From positions 1 to 40,689 of the forward strand of contig JARLJJ010000568.1 of the NCBI GenBank assembly GCA_031291275.1: a DNA stretch of 40,689 nucleotides. The letters are read 5' to 3'. A program made the position numbers and the translations under genes. The stretch comes from Formivibrio sp. (lineage in GTDB: Bacteria > Pseudomonadota > Gammaproteobacteria > Burkholderiales > Chitinibacteraceae). The notes under the pieces were generated by a model. The model made no database searches, was not told the origin of the DNA, and saw nothing but the letters and a program-made list of their open reading frames with translations. Below, in pieces: positions 6,609-14,147 of the stretch; position 1 is the stretch's first letter, and every line of letters starts with the position of its first letter.

Positions 6609-7625
6609 TCACAACTTGATGACGGGCGTCGCCGGGCAACCCGCACCAAAGCTGTTGGTGCGCTGCGGCGTATCGGGGTGCGTCGTCAGCCAGCGTGGCA
6701 GTCCGGGAACAGATGGCGATTTTTTGGTCAGGCGGTTCAGGATATCGGTAAACCGGCAAGGTGCGATGCCTGCGGCCTTCAAACTGCGCAAAGCAGAGGC
6801 ATCGGCTTCTTCTTCAAATTCACGCGAGTAGGAAAGCTGCATCAAAACGGCCGGGGCCGAGGCCAGCACGCTGCCCAGTGTGCCCACATCGCCGGTCAAC
6901 AGCGCGAATGTCACGCCAACGCCGCTGGCCCGCAGCAACATGCGCACCGAGTGCCGCCCTTGGATATGGCCCATTTCGTGCGCCAACACGGCCAGAATTT
7001 CTTCGTCATCGTGCGCCAACGCCACCAGATCATCGGTAACGACCAGTGTGCCGCCGGGCAAAGCCAGGGCGTTGGCGCCAATCGCCCCACCCTTTCGGAA
7101 CAATAGTTGGCAGCAATGCGCAGGCAAAGTGAACTGCTGGGTAAACAATTCGCGCAACTCTTTTTGGCGTTGCGCTGGCAGTGCACTCGGGGCGAACCAG
7201 TGCTCATCCAGTGCGGCAAGCGTCTCGCTGCCGAGTTTTTGCTCCCAGCTTATCGGGACCAATGCACTGGCCCGATCCGCCGCCCACGGCAATCCCCAGA
7301 GATACACGGCGGCGAGCGTGGCGGTAGTGGCCAGCACCGAGAGCAGGGCAAAGCGCCAATAGGCTTCAAGCCGTTCGATCCAACTGCGCTGCTGCCCGAA
7401 AAAATGGCGTGCCGCCTCGATATCGGCAATTTCCAGCATGCCGCCATCGGGCAATTCAACCAGACAGGGAATATTGCCCACGGCCGGGCGAATCATCAGC
7501 CGGTGGGCTGGGAAAGCCGGGATATCGCCGGCGCCGGCAATCTGCAGGCATGCATTGGCCCAGGTCAGCTCAACCGGTTGCGCTTCGGCGTGCTGGCCGT
7601 CGTAATACAACGCATGCAGCATCAC
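6609..7625 (-). CDS. M48-family zinc metallopeptidase, membrane anchored
   Basis: 338 residues. One membrane segment at about 92-112 (FALLSVLATTATLAAVYLWG) follows a cytoplasmic-looking N-terminal domain of about 90 residues. The catalytic site HEMGH is at 216-220 (HExxH), preceded by GGTLVVTDDLVALA and DDEEILAVLAHE as in M48 proteins; the third zinc ligand is the Glu in REFEEEADASAL (about 271-273). The C-terminal part has HPDTPQR, the usual THPxxxxR ending. The start ATG overlaps the stop of the upstream yjgN-like gene by 4 bases, indicating translational coupling; DUF898 and M48 genes are often paired this way. The substrate is unknown; membrane-protein quality control is the family expectation. 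Confidence 0.9.
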   Translation of the reverse strand: MMLHALYYDGQHAEAQPVELTWANACLQIAGAGDIPAFPAHRLMIRPAVGNIPCLVELPDGGMLEIADIEAARHFFGQQRSWIERLEAYWRFALLSVLATTATLAAVYLWGLPWAADRASALVPISWEQKLGSETLAALDEHWFAPSALPAQRQKELRELFTQQFTLPAHCCQLLFRKGGAIGANALALPGGTLVVTDDLVALAHDDEEILAVLAHEMGHIQGRHSVRMLLRASGVGVTFALLTGDVGTLGSVLASAPAVLMQLSYSREFEEEADASALRSLKAAGIAPCRFTDILNRLTKKSPSVPGLPRWLTTHPDTPQRTNSFGAGCPATPVIKL

Positions 7626-8737
7626 AGCGCGAAGTCGAAATTGAACATGTCGGCCATTTCTTCACCCACCGCGCCACCCGGAGCAACGGCCACAGCGCTG
7701 ATGCCGGTCAGCCCGCCCGAGGCATGCAGCGACAGGTTTTCCAGCCGGAAACGGGCGCTGCGCACTTTGACCCAAGCCCAGGCCAGTCCCAGGGTAATGA
7801 TCAGCAGGCCAATATTGCCGAGATGGAATTTGGTTGCAGCCCAGACCTGAATCCGGCTTTCAAAGCGATGCCCGGTCAGATCGGCCTTGTTCCAGATCAG
7901 TTGTTGCAGCATGGTCATCCCCACGCGGGCAACCAGGAAATAGCCGGCAAGCATCAACAAGTATGCGAAGCCCCCCGCCGCAATCAACATGGGAAACATC
8001 GCGTGATCCAGCTTGGCGCCGTGCATCGAGGCAAAAACTGCCGCGCCGCCCAAGGCCACAACAATGCCGAACACCATGCCGCAGCCCATCAATACGCCCA
8101 GCATCGCCAGGTAAACAATATAAAATTCGCTCACCGAAACCTTGGTCGCGAGCTGCGCATCGCCATAGCGCACATGGTTGATCAGATAGCGCGCCATGCG
8201 TTGCTGCACAAACGGGAAAGCCAGCCCCAGGGACACAATCGTCAGCAGCGGAGTCAGCAGCAGATATTTGTAGGCATCTTTCAGGGTGCCATTGAAGCCG
8301 AAGCGGATATTGCGATAGCTGGTATTGCCGAGGCGGAATTTCATCGAACGCCAGATCAGCCAGGGGCTGACCAGCCCGAGAAGCAGCATCAGGCACAGCG
8401 CGCCCAAGGGAGCAAACTTGGACAGGGAAACATAGGCCACCACAAATGTCAGCATGACCAGGCGGCCGATCAGGATAGCCGTTGGGCGACCATGGAAATC
8501 GAAGCGCGACTGGGCAAGCTCGGTGTTGCCGTAAAAGTAGCGCAGCATCCGCACTTTGGCCCAGGCCGAATAAATGGAAAGCGTGATGATCGACAGCGCC
8601 AGATTCACGATCCAGATACGAAAATACTCGCCGCCCTGACCGTGGAATCGAAAATCCAGCCGATGGACCGGCAATTGCGCAACCGGATCGACCCGATCAG
8701 GTACTGGTACGGCCTTGAACTGCTCCCCTTCATTCAT
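7622..8737 (-). CDS. YjgN/DUF898-family integral membrane protein
   Basis: 371 residues with about six to seven hydrophobic segments, e.g. FRIWIVNLALSIITLSIYSA, AILIGRLVMLTFVVAYVSL, FAYLLMLAGYFLV and IGLLIITLGLAWAW. The repeated motif NxxLSIITLxIYSAWAKVR (residues about 47-65) with YFYGNTEL and, later, GNIGLLIITLGLAWAWVKVR marks the DUF898 family. No reaction is established for it. A good SD (AGGAG) lies 7 bases before ATG 8737. The gene follows the glycosidase by 71 bp on the same strand and overlaps the M48 peptidase gene downstream, so the two probably act together at the inner membrane. Confidence 0.85.
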   Translation of the reverse strand: MNEGEQFKAVPVPDRVDPVAQLPVHRLDFRFHGQGGEYFRIWIVNLALSIITLSIYSAWAKVRMLRYFYGNTELAQSRFDFHGRPTAILIGRLVMLTFVVAYVSLSKFAPLGALCLMLLLGLVSPWLIWRSMKFRLGNTSYRNIRFGFNGTLKDAYKYLLLTPLLTIVSLGLAFPFVQQRMARYLINHVRYGDAQLATKVSVSEFYIVYLAMLGVLMGCGMVFGIVVALGGAAVFASMHGAKLDHAMFPMLIAAGGFAYLLMLAGYFLVARVGMTMLQQLIWNKADLTGHRFESRIQVWAATKFHLGNIGLLIITLGLAWAWVKVRSARFRLENLSLHASGGLTGISAVAVAPGGAVGEEMADMFNFDFAL

Positions 8738-8808
8738 GTCCCGCTCCTGTTTATGTGCAACCGGTCGGGAAAGTCTGGATTACGCGGCAGAAATAAGCAA
8801 GATCAGCG

Positions 8809-11349
8809 TCAGCGCAGCTCCAATTCATACCACAAAGTGTGGTAACGCTCGCCAATTTCCAGGCTGGCTTGCGCGTTACCCAAAACGGGCACCGCCTCGC
8901 GACGGTTTCCGCGCTCATCCAGCGCCCAGGCGTGGACCCGGTGTGCGGGCACCGGCAACACCACACGAGCGCCGATGCCTTCCACCAGCACAGGCGCCCT
9001 GCCCCAGTTTCGGCCGAGCGTGGTTTTCTTGTCATCCAGCCAGGTCTGCCCGGTGTTCTCCATCTGCCCAAGGGCTGTCAGCAAGATTCGGCCTGGACTG
9101 CTGAAATTCTTGCCAGTCATCACCGTGGCGAGCAATACACCCCAATCATTGCGCGCTTCAAGCAACTCCATGCTTACGCCGTCCAGATCGATTCGCCCCG
9201 CCTTGCCACCAATCAATCCTTTGCTTTTTGGGGTATTGATCGTCACGGTGCGCCCGCCATTCACGCCCCAGACCAATTCCCCCGTCACACTGCGAACCGG
9301 CAAGGGCTGTGGATCGACGGCAGCTGAATCCATACTCACCGGCCGCACCAGGGCCTCGGTTCGCGCCACCCCCGTGTCTTCTGCCGATGGCATCAGATGG
9401 CCCCGGCGCATCGCTTCAATCCAGCGGGCCGATGGTGTCGGTTTGACCGATGGCAATCCGGGGCTGGCGACATCCGCACGCCGCAGCAGAGCGGCGGAAG
9501 CAATCAGGCTGGTCAGCTTGACCGGATTGGCAAGGCTATCGAAAAAGTTATTGATAAAGCCGGGATTCCAGACTTTCTGGTGCGCCCCGTAGCTATACAC
9601 AAAAAAACCATCCCAATCCTGCAAGGCGCCATAGGCTGCCAGCAGTGGCAGCGCCTCGGCCTGGTACAAACTGGGTGCGGGATGGTTGTATTCTGTTACC
9701 ACGAAGGGTTTGCCTGGCACCCGGCGCAATGCCAGATCGGGTAACGTTCCGCCAGTGGCGATGCCGGCCATCGGGCTATTGTCGATGTGCCAGTTATCCA
9801 TATCCCAAGGCTTGCCGGGGAAACGCGGGTGTTGCCAGTAGGCATGGCCGTCTACGACATCAAGCAAGCCCTGGATGGCCGACGGGCTGTAACTGACCTG
9901 CGTGCCGATGATGGGCATGCGCGCGCCCAAACCCTGATGCAGATAGTGCTGCATTCCGGTCCAATAGTTTATTTCCGTATCCCAGAGAAACTGCAACCAG
10001 TCGCGCTGCCCTGCGGCCGTGCGATTCAAGAAATCTCCATTGCCAACCACGGCAACCGTGCCTTTTTCCAGCGCCTCGTCAGGCTTGAGTCCGAGCAAGC
10101 CGCCGGGCTTGAGGCTGGCATCCTCAATCCAGAGCTTGCCGGTCTCCAGCCCCAGGCCGGTGAGTGTCAGCCGGGCCACGTTGTCGCTCTGATTGGGCGC
10201 AAAGGTATAGCGCAAGGTTTGCCATTGCTCTCCGACGACAAGCGTTTGCCCCCACAAGCGTTGCCACGGCGCATGGGCCTGCATGGCGGTGATGCCAAGC
10301 GTCATCGGACGATCGGCTTTCACGCGCAAAGCCAGCGTATACGGGCGATCCGCCACGAAACCAAGGCCGTTCTGGTGCAACTGGATATGCCAGGCTTCGG
10401 TACCGGGCCGGGCCATGCTCAGTTGCGTCGACAGGCTTTCGCCTGCATCCAGCACCGCTTGCGCCCCGCCGACCAACTGAAGATTCCAGCCACGTTCGCC
10501 ACCGCGAACATTGCGCATGTCCGTGAGCATTTCCGTCCCGAGCGGCTCATCCACCACGCCCCAGGCGGCCCGCAATTGTGCCGTGCTGGCATAGCGCTGC
10601 CCGAGCCACGCCTGCCACTGGCGCATCAACTCCGCACGGTAGGGCTCGGTCATTTCATTCAGGCTGCCGCTGCGCCACTCCCGCAGCAATCCGTTTTCGT
10701 TGTTGATCTCAACCAGGGCTACCGCAGGTTCATCCACATAACGATTGCCGGTGTATGGATTGCGATGGGTCAGCAAATCCCGTGCGTAATCCTGCTGCAG
10801 TGCAATCATCGCCGGATAAAAGTTGTCCACGCCTTTCCAGTATTTGGGCGTGGATTCGCCCCAGCCGGCAAAGCCCGGATAGTTGCGGCCGACATGCAGA
10901 TTGATGTCGCTGTAAATTCCTTCGCGCTTGAGTGCGGATACAAAGTAATCAAAACGATCCAGTTGTGCCGGATCGAGCGTGCGCAAGTCTTTTTGCAACA
11001 AACCGTTGGGAACCGGGCTGGAATCCATATGATGGAAACGCACGATATTGATGCCAAATCGCGCCAGCCGCGCCGCAATGCGATCAGCATCTTCCCGGGA
11101 GGGGCTGGCCGAGCCGAACACGATGTTCACTCCCAGCAAGCGCAAACGTTGCGATCCGGCATACAAATGCCCACCTTCTGCCCGGACAAATCCCTGTGCG
11201 CCTGCCGGCTTCGCATTCCAGCTGGAAAGACTGGTGATATTGGCGCTGGCATCGTCCCACGGCATCTGCCAGGGGAAAAGTTCGCCCGCGCCGGCATGCA
11301 GGGAAACCAACGCCAGCAGCCCGATGCACACCTTTGCACAGATCGACAT
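8809..11349 (-). CDS. Exported GH5-like glycoside hydrolase with inserted carbohydrate-binding-like domain
   Basis: 846 residues with a signal peptide (SICAKVCIGLLALVSLHAGAG). The TIM-barrel half at about 60-285 has LRLLGVNIVFG, GINIVRFHHMD and the acid/base region ALVEINNENG (Glu218). Residues about 285-415 look like a jelly-roll binding domain (WNLQLVGGAQAVLDAGE, YTLALRVKA, LTGLGLETGKLWIEDASL). The barrel then resumes, with the nucleophile Glu553 in FVVTEYNHPAPS. A beta-rich C-terminal domain (about 690-846) ends the protein. The arrangement suits a cellulase-superfamily enzyme of unknown polysaccharide specificity. SD AGGGGA is 7 bases before the ATG. It is divergent from draG, and its upstream region contains the palindromic NifA-type site, so co-regulation is possible but has no -24/-12 support on this strand. 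Confidence 0.75.
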   Translation of the reverse strand: MSICAKVCIGLLALVSLHAGAGELFPWQMPWDDASANITSLSSWNAKPAGAQGFVRAEGGHLYAGSQRLRLLGVNIVFGSASPSREDADRIAARLARFGINIVRFHHMDSSPVPNGLLQKDLRTLDPAQLDRFDYFVSALKREGIYSDINLHVGRNYPGFAGWGESTPKYWKGVDNFYPAMIALQQDYARDLLTHRNPYTGNRYVDEPAVALVEINNENGLLREWRSGSLNEMTEPYRAELMRQWQAWLGQRYASTAQLRAAWGVVDEPLGTEMLTDMRNVRGGERGWNLQLVGGAQAVLDAGESLSTQLSMARPGTEAWHIQLHQNGLGFVADRPYTLALRVKADRPMTLGITAMQAHAPWQRLWGQTLVVGEQWQTLRYTFAPNQSDNVARLTLTGLGLETGKLWIEDASLKPGGLLGLKPDEALEKGTVAVVGNGDFLNRTAAGQRDWLQFLWDTEINYWTGMQHYLHQGLGARMPIIGTQVSYSPSAIQGLLDVVDGHAYWQHPRFPGKPWDMDNWHIDNSPMAGIATGGTLPDLALRRVPGKPFVVTEYNHPAPSLYQAEALPLLAAYGALQDWDGFFVYSYGAHQKVWNPGFINNFFDSLANPVKLTSLIASAALLRRADVASPGLPSVKPTPSARWIEAMRRGHLMPSAEDTGVARTEALVRPVSMDSAAVDPQPLPVRSVTGELVWGVNGGRTVTINTPKSKGLIGGKAGRIDLDGVSMELLEARNDWGVLLATVMTGKNFSSPGRILLTALGQMENTGQTWLDDKKTTLGRNWGRAPVLVEGIGARVVLPVPAHRVHAWALDERGNRREAVPVLGNAQASLEIGERYHTLWYELELR

Positions 11350-11367
11350 GTGAGATCCCCTGATTTT

Positions 11368-11383
11368 TGTCTGTCACACCACA
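11368..11383. promoter_or_regulatory. NifA upstream activator sequence for draG
   Basis: TGT-N10-ACA, exact match to the NifA consensus (TGTCTGTCACACCACA). It lies about 74 bp upstream of the -24 element at 11456, a normal distance for NifA action by DNA looping. Confidence 0.6.
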
Positions 11384-11455
11384 ATGCAGGTGGGTATACC
11401 CGACAAAATCTGCAAAATAAATAGGCAGTTATACGCCAGCACAAGGAAATGGAAA

Positions 11456-11471
11456 GGGCATGCTTCTTGCT
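11456..11471 (+). promoter_or_regulatory. Sigma-54 (-24/-12) promoter of draG
   Basis: GGGCAT-GCTTC-TTGCT against the consensus TGGCAC-N5-TTGCW; the GG (11457-11458) and GC (11469-11470) are exactly 10 bases apart. Transcription would begin near 11482. This excludes the ATG at 11449 as start and fits the TTG at 11506. Confidence 0.55.
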
Positions 11472-11505
11472 TGAAAGTATACAGTCAGCCTTCCGGAGCG
11501 ATGAC

Positions 11506-12420
11506 TTGCCTAAGCCAGCCCAACCTGCACAACCAACAACGAGTGCCCGCGCCAACGCCGCCATGCTGGGCGTGGCATTGGGCGATGCTCTCGGCGCCAC
11601 GCTGGAATTCATGACCCCTTCCGAGATTCGCCACCAGTTTGGTTTGCATCACGAAATCATCGGCGGAGGCTGGTTGCACCTGAAACCGGGCCAGATCACC
11701 GACGACACCGGGATGATGCTGGCGCTATCCGATGCCATCCTGCAAAACAATGGCCAGGTTATTCCGCTGGCTTGTGCCAAGGCTTTCGATGGGTGGATGA
11801 GGAATCGCCCGGTGGATATCGGCAACACCGTGCGCCGCGGTATTGTCCACTTCCGGCTCTCGGGTCAAACCGCCGTCCAGCCTTCTGTCGAGGCTGCCGG
11901 CAATGGTGCATTGATGCGCTGCCTACCCGTGATCCTGGCCACTTTTGGCGCGGACGAGACAGAGACTATGGCTGCCTGGCAAGCGCAAGCGCACGTTACG
12001 CACAACAATGCGCTATCCGATCTTTCCGGTGCGCTGTTCATGCAGTTGATCCACGCCGCCCTGGCCGGCGCCAGCAAGCGCCAGTTACTGAACGAGGTCG
12101 CCCATCCGTTTGCCAAAGCGCACCCGGAATTCACCTTTCGCCCCAAGCGCCGCGATTACCCGTCCGGTTACGTGATTGATACCGTTCAGGCCGTGCTACA
12201 GGCGTTTTTTGATACCGATTCGTTTGATGAGTGCCTGGTCGAGGTGGTCAACCGTGGTGGAGATTCCGATACCACCGGCGCCATTGCCGGCATGCTGGCA
12301 GGCGCCCATTACGGGCTGGGTGCCATCCCTGCACGCTGGCTAAAGCAGCTTGATCCCCATATTCGGGAACGCTGTACTTCAGAAGGCGAAAAACTGCTGC
12401 CACGCAGTCAATTGCAGTAA
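11506..12420 (+). CDS. draG: ADP-ribosyl-[dinitrogen reductase] glycohydrolase
   Basis: DraG removes ADP-ribose from the NifH arginine and so reactivates nitrogenase when conditions improve. From TTG 11506 the protein has 304 residues, like known DraG (about 290-300). Conserved blocks: LGVALGDALGATLEFMTPSE, GGGWLHLKPGQITDDTGMM (dimetal ligands TDD), RPVDIGNTVRRGI, GNGALMRCLP, HNNALSD and VNRGGDSDTTGAIAGMLAG (second metal cluster). TTG is preferred over an ATG at 11449 because GGAG (11495-11498) stands 7 bases before it and the sigma-54 promoter lies downstream of 11449. ATG 11563 would cut the first conserved block. draG is about 9 kb from draT instead of adjacent, and has its own NifA-type control. 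Its 3' end overlaps the convergent cupin gene by 13 bp. Confidence 0.92.
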   Translation: MPKPAQPAQPTTSARANAAMLGVALGDALGATLEFMTPSEIRHQFGLHHEIIGGGWLHLKPGQITDDTGMMLALSDAILQNNGQVIPLACAKAFDGWMRNRPVDIGNTVRRGIVHFRLSGQTAVQPSVEAAGNGALMRCLPVILATFGADETETMAAWQAQAHVTHNNALSDLSGALFMQLIHAALAGASKRQLLNEVAHPFAKAHPEFTFRPKRRDYPSGYVIDTVQAVLQAFFDTDSFDECLVEVVNRGGDSDTTGAIAGMLAGAHYGLGAIPARWLKQLDPHIRERCTSEGEKLLPRSQLQ

Positions 12421-12740
12421 TGAACAGCCAGCCAAACCGTGGGTTGCGCCGGATCGGTCCATTCGACGCGGTGGCGCACATGCGGCGGAATATCCAGGAA
12501 ATCACCCGCGTTCAATTCGACGATCCGGTCCGGCTCGGCAAAACGTAATCTTGCCGCACCGGACAGCACCGCCACCCACTCGCCCTGCGGCTGGTCGTAC
12601 CAGAAACCCGGCGGACTGGCCTGCCCGGTGGAGACGATCCGCTCGATCCGCACCTTGTCGCTGCGCAGCAGGTCGGTAAAGGTTTCGGCATCGCTCCCGA
12701 CCGCCGGCAGCGCAGCGAACAGATTGGTTTTCTCGATCAT
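12408..12740 (-). CDS. Small cupin-domain protein
   Basis: 110 residues, single cupin barrel. The first motif region is PPGFWYDQPQGEWVAVLSG, followed by ARLRF; the second is GDFLDIPPHVRHRVEW. Glu and His residues at metal-ligand positions are partly present (second motif His-x-x-x-His: HVRHRV), so metal binding is possible. GGAG lies 5 bases before ATG 12740 (a GTG at 12743 is also open). It starts 17 bases after the stop of the LacI-type regulator and is probably cotranscribed with it, suggesting a link to the sugar-acid operon next door, e.g. as an epimerase or sensor-like binding protein. Function is unassigned. Confidence 0.75.
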   Translation of the reverse strand: MIEKTNLFAALPAVGSDAETFTDLLRSDKVRIERIVSTGQASPPGFWYDQPQGEWVAVLSGAARLRFAEPDRIVELNAGDFLDIPPHVRHRVEWTDPAQPTVWLAVHYCN

Positions 12741-12756
12741 CACCGCTCCGTCTAAA

Positions 12757-13791
12757 TCACGCGCTTTCGCGCACGATCAGCTCATAACCGACATCCACCA
12801 CAGGCTCGTCGACGCGCTTGCCACGCATCAGCGCCAGCAGCATTTGCGCCGCGCGCCGGCCGATTTCGGCACGGGAAGTGTGGATTGTGGTCAGTGGCGG
12901 GACAGTGAAGGCGGCTTCTTCCAGGTTATTGTATCCGGCAATCGAAATTTGCTCCGGCACCCGGATGCCCATTTTCAACGCCGAAAACAGCGCGCCATGT
13001 GCCAAGTCATCGTTGGAAAAGAAGATGGCATCGATATCCGGATGGTGCGCCACGATTTCACGGAACAGGTCCGCCCCCAGCTTGATTGAAGCGGGTGCCG
13101 CACTCAGCAGTTCCAGTGCCGGGTCATACAAACCTGCGTCTTTCATTGCGCGCCGGTAGCCTTCGGCCCGCAGCATCGCGCGCGGATCGATTGCCGCGAC
13201 AAACGCGATGCGCCGCCGCCCTTTGGACAGCAGGTAATTCACCATGGTGCGCCCGGCTTCGGCCTGATTCGAGCCCACGCAGTAAACGCCGGGACTATTG
13301 GCCAATTCCAGGACATGCACACACGGTACGCCACTGCTGGCAATCAAGCGCCGGGCTTCTTCGTTGCGGTCAAATCCGGTCACGATCAGCCCGCCGGGGC
13401 GGTGCGACAGATAGTTGCGCAGCAGGTGCTCTTCCTGCTCGCGAGAATAATGCGTATCCCCAATCAGGATTTGAAACCCTTCCGGCAGCAGAATCGCATG
13501 AATAGCTTCGAGCAGATCGCCAAACGCCGGGTTAGTCAGCGTAGGCACCAGCACGGTCACCACCGAACTTTGCGACGAAGCCAATGCGCGCGCCGCCGGA
13601 TCGGGGACGTAGTTCAATGCTGCCGCAGCTTCCTTGACGCGCGCCACCAACTCCGGGGCCACACGCCCGACACCACGCAAGGCTCTTGACGCGGTAATCG
13701 GGCTCACTTCGGCGCGCTCAGCCACGTCCTTCAGCGTCAGCCGACCAGTGGCACGGCCGTTTTTTCGATTTTGTTGCATAAGGTCTTGCAC
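12757..13791 (-). CDS. LacI-family transcriptional regulator
   Basis: 344 residues. Residues about 17-40 (RLTLKDVAERAEVSPITASR) form the LacI helix-turn-helix, followed by the hinge helix VPDPAARALASSQS. The periplasmic-binding-like ligand domain follows (about 75-340), with SIAGYNNLEEAAFTVPPLTT near the C-terminus. The sequence is close to the GntR/IdnR-type branch that senses gluconate-like acids, but the ligand cannot be read from sequence. The GTG start at 13791 has GGAAG just upstream; ATG 13779 is an alternative. Two near-identical palindromes, one just upstream of its own start (13811-13824) and one before the divergent operon (13904-13919), are the likely operators, implying autoregulation plus control of 14148-18606. 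Confidence 0.9.
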   Translation of the reverse strand: MQDLMQQNRKNGRATGRLTLKDVAERAEVSPITASRALRGVGRVAPELVARVKEAAAALNYVPDPAARALASSQSSVVTVLVPTLTNPAFGDLLEAIHAILLPEGFQILIGDTHYSREQEEHLLRNYLSHRPGGLIVTGFDRNEEARRLIASSGVPCVHVLELANSPGVYCVGSNQAEAGRTMVNYLLSKGRRRIAFVAAIDPRAMLRAEGYRRAMKDAGLYDPALELLSAAPASIKLGADLFREIVAHHPDIDAIFFSNDDLAHGALFSALKMGIRVPEQISIAGYNNLEEAAFTVPPLTTIHTSRAEIGRRAAQMLLALMRGKRVDEPVVDVGYELIVRESA

Positions 13792-13810
13792 TTTTCTTCC
13801 CGGGATGCAA

Positions 13811-13824
13811 AGATAGCGCTACCT
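13811..13824. promoter_or_regulatory. LacI-type operator, regulator side
   Basis: AGATAGCGCTACCT matches the perfect palindrome at 13905-13918 in 13 of 14 bases, with the central GCGC typical of LacI-family sites. It lies 20 bp upstream of the regulator gene's start. Confidence 0.65.
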
Positions 13825-13868
13825 CAACAGGTAGCCGTACACAATAACGTCACACATGGTATCAGATG

Positions 13869-13919
13869 TTGACTATTTTGCACGGCTATTTATTTGAATA
13901 AACAAGATAGCGCTATCTT
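13869..13919 (+). promoter_or_regulatory. Promoter and operator of the beta-propeller/MHS/shikimate-dehydrogenase operon
   Basis: AAGATAGCGCTATCTT (13904-13919) is a perfect 16-bp palindrome and the probable LacI-type operator. A TTGACT at 13869-13874 followed by an AT-rich stretch (13888-13900) may be the -35/-10 region, placing the operator around the transcription start where bound repressor would block initiation. The -10 hexamer is not clear. Confidence 0.6.
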
Positions 13920-13961
13920 AAACAAGGCAAGACAATAGGAAGCGCAGCTCAGATTGATGAC

Positions 13962-14076
13962 AAACCCTGCTTGCGAAGCAAGGTTTCCCCTCAGCGAGGG
14001 GACGGAAAGGGTGGGAATAAAACAAGAAGGCTGAGAAATCAAGCCATTGCATGAATAGTCCCGGCTTGGCCGGGAC
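13962..14076 (+). other. Three hairpins in the long 5' leader of the operon
   Basis: The leader from the operator to the first start codon is about 230 nt and holds no gene. Hairpins: AAACC-TGCTT/AAGCA-GGTTT (13962-13986), CCCCTC/GAGGGG (13987-14001) and GTCCCGGC/GCCGGGAC (14058-14076). None is followed by a T-run, so simple termination is unlikely; a regulatory RNA or mRNA-stability role is possible. Confidence 0.5.
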
Positions 14077-14147
14077 TTGAAAAGACTTGCACACCACTTG
14101 TTCTGCAGTCTGAGCGCAGCTTGCATTTACTTTAAAGGGAGAAGAAA

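Noticed and set aside
11449..11505. ATG 11449 as the start of draG
   Set aside because: Its SD (AAGGAA) touches the ATG, the extra 19 residues have no match in DraG, and the sigma-54 promoter would start transcription downstream of it.
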